Part shown: piece by piece, positions 5,034 to 8,717 of the stretch
How positions within the stretch are numbered: the first letter of the stretch is position 1
How the letters are laid out: the number at the start of each line of letters is the position of its first letter
NCBI GenBank assembly: GCA_905201895.1
Contig: CAJKPX010000082.1
Span: 1-8,717, forward strand
Reading direction: 5' to 3'
DNA length: 8,717 nt
Origin: an uncultured Eubacteriales bacterium
GTDB lineage: Bacteria > Bacillota > Clostridia > Oscillospirales > CAG-272
Translations under genes and position numbers: made by a program
Notes under the pieces: model-generated
The model's database searches: none
Seen by the model: only the letters and a program-made list of their open reading frames with translations
Told to the model about the DNA's origin: nothing

Positions 5034-5795
5034 ATGGGAAAAATTATCTCATTTGCGAATCAAAAGGGCGGCGTTGGTAAGACAACGTCTGCCGTGAATA
5101 TCGCCGCTTCTCTCGGAATTCTGGGCTACAAGGTGCTTCTGATCGACCTTGACCCCCAGGGAAATGCAACCAGCGGCGTTGGAATTGTGAAAAAGGGGCT
5201 AAAAGCAACCGCCTTTGAAATGCTGACAACCGATGCGAGCGTGAATGACGTCACGGTTCGCACGCAATATGATAATCTTTCGGTGATCCCCACCAATATT
5301 ACGCTTGCACGCGCCGAAATCGAGCTCGGAAACGTTGAGGACGGCGAATACGTGATGAAAAAGAAGCTCGGAGAGGTGCGCGATCAGTACGATTACATCA
5401 TCATCGACTGCCCACCCTCGCTCGGAATGCTCACCGTAAACGCAATGACCGCCAGCGACGGCGTTGTGATCCCCATGCAATGCGAATTCTTTGCGCTTGA
5501 GGGTCTCTCGCAGCTGATGTTCACGATCAGCCGCATCAAAACGCACTACAACCCCACGCTTTCGGTCACGGGAATCCTGATTACGATGCACAACAACCGC
5601 CTCATCCTCTCCATGCAGGTAATCAACGAGCTTCGCCGCCACTATGCTGACAAGCTCTTTGAGACCACCATCTCGCGCAACGTCAAGGTTTCCGAGGCTC
5701 CCAGCTTTGGTGCGCCCGTATACTATCATGAAAAGCGTTCAAAGGGCTCAAATGAGTACATGAACGTGGCGAAAGAACTCGCAGAACGCATTTAA
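5034..5795 (+). CDS. parA: Chromosome-partitioning ATPase ParA (Soj)
   Basis: ParA/MinD-family ATPase that binds the nucleoid as an ATP dimer, is stimulated by ParB to hydrolyse ATP, and moves or orients newly copied origins; Soj proteins can also act on DnaA. The 253 residues hold a deviant Walker A KGGVGKTTS (11-19) with signature Lys11 and Lys16, and Walker A' IDLDPQGN (37-44) with Asp38 and Asp40. Walker B is YIIIDCPPSLG (121-131), followed by the late family segments PMQCEFFALEGLSQL (147-161) and RNVKVSEAPSFGAPV (215-229). There is no N-terminal helix-turn-helix, so it is the small chromosomal type rather than the P1-plasmid type. The ATG fits the family N-terminus, but the clear Shine-Dalgarno AAAGGA (5014-5019) lies 14 bases upstream, longer than usual, so translation may be weak or use AAAGAA at 5025-5030. 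parB follows after 30 bases. Confidence 0.97.
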   Translation: MGKIISFANQKGGVGKTTSAVNIAASLGILGYKVLLIDLDPQGNATSGVGIVKKGLKATAFEMLTTDASVNDVTVRTQYDNLSVIPTNITLARAEIELGNVEDGEYVMKKKLGEVRDQYDYIIIDCPPSLGMLTVNAMTASDGVVIPMQCEFFALEGLSQLMFTISRIKTHYNPTLSVTGILITMHNNRLILSMQVINELRRHYADKLFETTISRNVKVSEAPSFGAPVYYHEKRSKGSNEYMNVAKELAERI

Positions 5796-5825
5796 CCCCC
5801 AAAATCACGTCAAAAAGGAGTCAAT

Positions 5826-6725
5826 ATGGCAAAATCAAGAAGTGGTCTGGGGCGTGATTTCTACTCGCTCCTTGACGATAACATTCTTCCCGGCGATCGC
5901 TCAAACGCTGCCACTAATCTGCGCATTGCAGACGTGGAGCCGCGCAGTGACCAGCCGAGAAAGACCTTTTCAACCGAATCGCTTGCACAGCTTGCAGATT
6001 CGATTGGACAATTTGGCGTTTTGCAGCCGATTATTGTGCGCGAAAGCCAACTTTTGCAGGGAACCTACGAGATTATCGCAGGCGAACGCCGTTGGAGAGC
6101 CGCAAAAATGGCAGGCTTGAGCGAAATTCCCGCCGTTATTCTCGAAGGTGACGATCTCAAAGCAGCGCAGGTTGCCGTGATCGAAAACGTACAACGCGAG
6201 GACCTGAATGCGGTTGAAGAAGCGTTGGCATACGATGCCCTCATTGAACGCTTTGGTATGACGCAGGAGCAGGTGGCAACGCAGGTAGGAAAAAGCCGCG
6301 TTGCAGTCACAAACATGCTCCGTTTGCTCGATCTTCCCGACGAGGTACTCGAGCTTTTGCGCAACGGATCGCTCTCTGCGGGTCACGCGCGCGCGCTTTT
6401 GGGTCTGAAAAACGAGGAATCAATGGTATCGCTGGCACAGCGCATCGTGGAAAAGGACCTCTCGGTCCGCGACGTGGAGCGCACGGTGCGACTGATGAAC
6501 TACGAGCCGAGCGCGGTAGAGGAAGAAGCTCAAACCGAGCTGACCCAGCGCAAGGCATATATGCGCGATCTGGAGCACCGCGCGGTATCGGCGCTCGGAC
6601 GCAAGGTACGCATCCTCAAAACACCCAAGAAAAAGGTTCTGGAGCTGGCATACAGCGACGATGACGATCTTGAGGCACTCCTCAAGGCGATCTGCGGATC
6701 GGATTTCTTTGAAAATATCGACTAA
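5826..6725 (+). CDS. parB: Chromosome-partitioning protein ParB (Spo0J)
   Basis: CTP-dependent DNA clamp that loads at parS, slides onto neighbouring DNA, recruits SMC/condensin and stimulates ParA. Its 299 residues contain a basic N-terminal tail with GLGRDFYSLLDDN (7-19), the counterpart of the ParA-activating LGRGL tail. The ParB/Srx CTP-binding domain includes QPRKTF (43-48), GVLQPIIVR (64-72) and GERRWRAAK (86-94). ENVQREDLNAVEEALAY (120-136) follows, then a helix-turn-helix TQEQVATQVGKSRVAVTNMLRLL (split here as 146-157 and 158-168), SAGHARALLGL (184-194), and a C-terminal dimerisation region ending in an acidic patch (278-282). The tail differs from the usual RGLxAL form. A strong AAGGAG (5815-5820) five bases before the ATG suggests much higher translation than parA. 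The five parS sites upstream are its expected targets. Confidence 0.97.
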   Translation: MAKSRSGLGRDFYSLLDDNILPGDRSNAATNLRIADVEPRSDQPRKTFSTESLAQLADSIGQFGVLQPIIVRESQLLQGTYEIIAGERRWRAAKMAGLSEIPAVILEGDDLKAAQVAVIENVQREDLNAVEEALAYDALIERFGMTQEQVATQVGKSRVAVTNMLRLLDLPDEVLELLRNGSLSAGHARALLGLKNEESMVSLAQRIVEKDLSVRDVERTVRLMNYEPSAVEEEAQTELTQRKAYMRDLEHRAVSALGRKVRILKTPKKKVLELAYSDDDDLEALLKAICGSDFFENID

Positions 6726-6761
6726 AACAACAAAAAAACCATAAAATCAGGAGAAAAGAAC

Positions 6762-8042
6762 ATGCTTGACATCAAATATATTAAGGAAAAGCCCGACGAG
6801 GTTGTGGCGAGACTTGCCAAGAAGGGAAAGGACGCCAAGGAGGAGATCGAGGCAATTTTGAGGCTTGACGGCGAGCGCCGCGCGCTGATTGCCGAGACCG
6901 AGTCACTCAAGGCAGAGCAGAACAAGACGAACAAGCTCATTCCGCAGTATAAGAAGGAGGGCAAAGACACCGCCCCGATCTTTGCGGAAATGAAGGCAAT
7001 GGGCGCAAGAGCAAAGGCGATCGACGAAAAGCTGCGTGAGATCGAAACGCAGCTCACCGGCTTTATGCTGGGTCTGCCCAACCTGCCCGACGAGGACCTG
7101 CTCCCCGGCGGAAAGGAGAACAACCAGCCGCTTCGCTATCACGGCGAGCCGAGAAAATTTGACTTTGAGCCCAAAAATCACGTGGATTTGTGCACCGATC
7201 TGGGTCTGATCGACTACAAGCGCGGTGCAAAGCTCTCGGGCAACGGCTTTTGGATTTATTCGGGCATGGGTGCGCGTCTGGAGTGGGCAATTCTCAACTA
7301 TTTCGTTGATTTCCACCTCGGAAACGGCTACAATCTGATGCTCGTGCCCCACATGCTCGGTTACGAATGCGGCTTGACGGCAGGACAGTTCCCCAAGTTC
7401 CAGGACGAGGTTTATTGGCTTGAAACCGCCGAGGACGAGCGCCGCCGCTTCATGCTCCCCACTGCAGAGACCGCACTGGTCTCGCTCCACCGCGACGAGA
7501 TTCTCACCGAGGCAGACCTGCCCAAGAAGTATATCAGCTACACCCCCTGCTTCCGCCGCGAGGCAGGCTCCTACCGTGCCGACGAGCGCGGAATGGTGCG
7601 CGGTCACCAATTCAACAAGGTGGAAATGGTGCAGTACACGCTGCCCGAAAAGAGTGATGAGGCGTTTGAGGAGCTCGTGACCAACGCAGAGAACCTGGTG
7701 AAGGGTCTGGGCTTCCATTTCCGCACCGTGAAGCTCGCGGCAGAGGACTGCTCGGCTTCGATGGCTCGCACCTACGATATCGAGATCAACATTCCTTCGA
7801 TGAACGGCTACAAGGAGGTCTCCTCGGTCTCCAATGCGCGCGACTACCAGGCAAGACGCGGCATGATGCGTGTCAGACGTGAGAACGGCAAGACCGAATT
7901 CGTGCACACCCTCAACGGCTCGGGGCTGGCAACCAGCCGCATTTTCCCCGCGCTCGTAGAGCAGAACCAGAACGCAGACGGAAGCGTAACCGTTCCCGAG
8001 TGTCTGCGCAAGTATCTCGGTGTTGACATTATCAAAAAATAA
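6762..8042 (+). CDS. serS: Seryl-tRNA synthetase
   Basis: Class II aminoacyl-tRNA synthetase that activates serine with ATP and charges tRNA-Ser (and tRNA-Sec where present). The 426 residues show an N-terminal charged antiparallel coiled coil (about 25-100) that grips the long variable arm of tRNA-Ser, then the catalytic domain. Motif 1 lies around GYNLMLVPHML (189-199), a TAE serine-binding loop at 234-236, motif 2 FRREAGS (264-270) with Arg265 and Glu267, YKEVSSVSNARDYQARR (350-366), and motif 3 NGSGLATSRIF (385-395) with Arg393. It follows parB by 36 bases, with AGGAG (6749-6753) eight bases before the ATG, and no room for a T-box leader, which often controls synthetase genes in Bacillota. 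It is therefore probably read from the parA promoter. SASMARTYDIEI (331-342) and PKFQDEVYWLE (211-221) differ from the Bacillus wording, suggesting a distinct SerRS subgroup. Confidence 0.97.
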   Translation: MLDIKYIKEKPDEVVARLAKKGKDAKEEIEAILRLDGERRALIAETESLKAEQNKTNKLIPQYKKEGKDTAPIFAEMKAMGARAKAIDEKLREIETQLTGFMLGLPNLPDEDLLPGGKENNQPLRYHGEPRKFDFEPKNHVDLCTDLGLIDYKRGAKLSGNGFWIYSGMGARLEWAILNYFVDFHLGNGYNLMLVPHMLGYECGLTAGQFPKFQDEVYWLETAEDERRRFMLPTAETALVSLHRDEILTEADLPKKYISYTPCFRREAGSYRADERGMVRGHQFNKVEMVQYTLPEKSDEAFEELVTNAENLVKGLGFHFRTVKLAAEDCSASMARTYDIEINIPSMNGYKEVSSVSNARDYQARRGMMRVRRENGKTEFVHTLNGSGLATSRIFPALVEQNQNADGSVTVPECLRKYLGVDIIKK

Positions 8043-8072
8043 CAACTCTGGCAATATTTTACAGGTATTCTA

Positions 8073-8097
8073 TTGGTAGTTAGCATCCGCTAACCAA
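8073..8097 (+). other. Hairpin directly ahead of the last gene's ribosome binding site
   Basis: TTGGT (8073-8077) pairs with ACCAA (8093-8097) and TAGC (8081-8084) with GCTA (8089-8092) around an ATCC loop, leaving three bases (8078-8080) bulged. An alternative register pairs GTTAGC with GCTAAC. The stem ends one base before the Shine-Dalgarno AGGAGG (8099-8104). It has no T-tract, so it is more likely an mRNA processing or translation-control structure in the serS-downstream gap than a terminator. Confidence 0.4.
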
Positions 8098-8109
8098 CAG
8101 GAGGTAAAA

Positions 8110-8717
8110 ATGATTGCAAACCTTTCGTGCTTCGCGGTGGGTTCATCGCTCTGGGAGAAGATCTCGGAGTGGTATCAGGGCTCTCTCATCCGTGAGCTAA
8201 TCAACTATTTTTCCGAGGAATATTTCACGATGGAGCTCGGAACCTACGACAACTTTGCGATCTCGGGCAGATCGGGCGTCACGCTGCGAAATATCATTCT
8301 GGCGGTTGCGCTCGGCATCATCCTCGCAACGGTGATGACGCTCTACACCCGTCGCGGTCTCGGCGGCTTCGTGCGCCGTCTGATCGCGGCAGAGGCAACC
8401 TCTCCCGAGCAGGCAAAAACCCTCATGGAGCTCGGCTACTTCCGCAGCGTGATGATTCGCCGCGAGCTGGCAAAGGGCTCGGCATTGCGCATGGTGGTGC
8501 GTTGTCCCGAGCAGGAGGCATTTGAGCTCGGTGCCGCATCGAACGCAGACGCAACCGAAGCCGAGGGAGCAGGGCAGGGAAGTGCTGCAAAGCGTGCACG
8601 CTCCCGCATTTTCCGACACGATTTCCTCACCTCACGCTTCTATATTCCCGAGGACCTGCGCGCGCGCGCCGAAATTCGTTTCGACGCAAAGGGCTCGGGC
8701 TGGCTGCCCACGGTGAT
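8110..8717 (+). CDS. Single-pass membrane protein of unknown function, 3' end cut by the window
   Basis: I do not recognise this gene with confidence. The frame is open from ATG 8110 to the window edge (202 codons plus two bases, no stop), with a perfect AGGAGG (8099-8104) five bases before the start. Residues 1-57 are mixed and contain an aromatic, amphipathic-looking stretch (WEKISEWYQG, RELINYFSEEYF). One clear hydrophobic segment spans about 60-79 (NIILAVALGIILATVMTLYT). It is followed by RRGLGGFVRRL, so the C-terminal part should be cytoplasmic by the positive-inside rule. Beyond that come a soluble helix-rich stretch, an alanine-, glycine- and acid-rich linker (140-158), a basic patch KRARSRIFRH (161-170), and FYIPEDLRARAEIRF (177-191). 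The latter looks like a conserved block I associate only loosely with clostridial hypothetical proteins. Codon use matches its neighbours. The 67-base gap after serS shows no clear promoter or terminator, so it may belong to the same operon. Confidence 0.85.
   Translation, partial: MIANLSCFAVGSSLWEKISEWYQGSLIRELINYFSEEYFTMELGTYDNFAISGRSGVTLRNIILAVALGIILATVMTLYTRRGLGGFVRRLIAAEATSPEQAKTLMELGYFRSVMIRRELAKGSALRMVVRCPEQEAFELGAASNADATEAEGAGQGSAAKRARSRIFRHDFLTSRFYIPEDLRARAEIRFDAKGSGWLPTV

Noticed and set aside
8023..8028. TTGACA at the end of serS as a promoter for the last gene
   Set aside because: The bases at the proper -10 distance do not resemble TATAAT, and the hexamer lies in conserved serS coding sequence.
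6903..8054. Long open frame on the minus strand opposite serS (383 codons)
   Set aside because: It is the same codon-bias shadow; serS on the + strand has full family motifs.

Overview
The window looks like a chromosomal, replication-origin-proximal segment of a fairly GC-rich Clostridia member (Bacillota), most likely an uncultured gut-type lineage near Oscillospirales or Christensenellales. The class-level call rests on the gene order mnmG-rsmG-parA-parB-serS, the Bacillus-type parS sequence, strong AGGAGG-type ribosome binding sites and a consensus housekeeping promoter. The family-level placement is a guess. All genes read on the + strand, as expected for the leading strand beside an origin. 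No dnaA, dnaN or convincing DnaA-box cluster is present, so the origin itself lies outside.

Layout. Positions 1-235 hold no gene: a hairpin-rich element (18-101) and an inverted copy of a dispersed ~80-bp hairpin repeat (119-203). ahcY (236-1477) follows, encoding a short-form S-adenosylhomocysteine hydrolase. The 385-bp gap after it carries two direct copies of the same repeat, a tandem CCCTN tract whose complement is a strong G-quadruplex motif, and a TGTATAC-type palindrome. mnmG (1863-3743) and rsmG (3753-4481) form a tight pair for tRNA wobble modification and 16S rRNA methylation. The 552-bp gap 4482-5033 is a centromere-like region with five near-perfect parS palindromes, two degenerate ones and the parA promoter. 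parA (5034-5795), parB (5826-6725) and serS (6762-8042) are closely spaced and probably co-transcribed. A partial gene for a single-pass membrane protein of unknown function starts at 8110 and runs off the right end.

How it works together. ParB should load on the parS cluster directly upstream of its own operon. ParA drives segregation, and the parA promoter lies only 31 bp past the last parS, so spreading ParB could feed back on its own transcription. In Bacillus subtilis the rsmG-soj gap holds noc; here there is no noc gene, only parS DNA. AhcY removes the S-adenosylhomocysteine made by methyltransferases such as RsmG, but nothing in the sequence links these genes in regulation.

I see no clearly new multi-gene system. 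The most unusual content is non-coding: the dense parS array, the hairpin repeat in opposite orientations on the two sides of ahcY, the G-quadruplex motif plus palindrome ahead of mnmG, and the branched hairpin element at the left edge.
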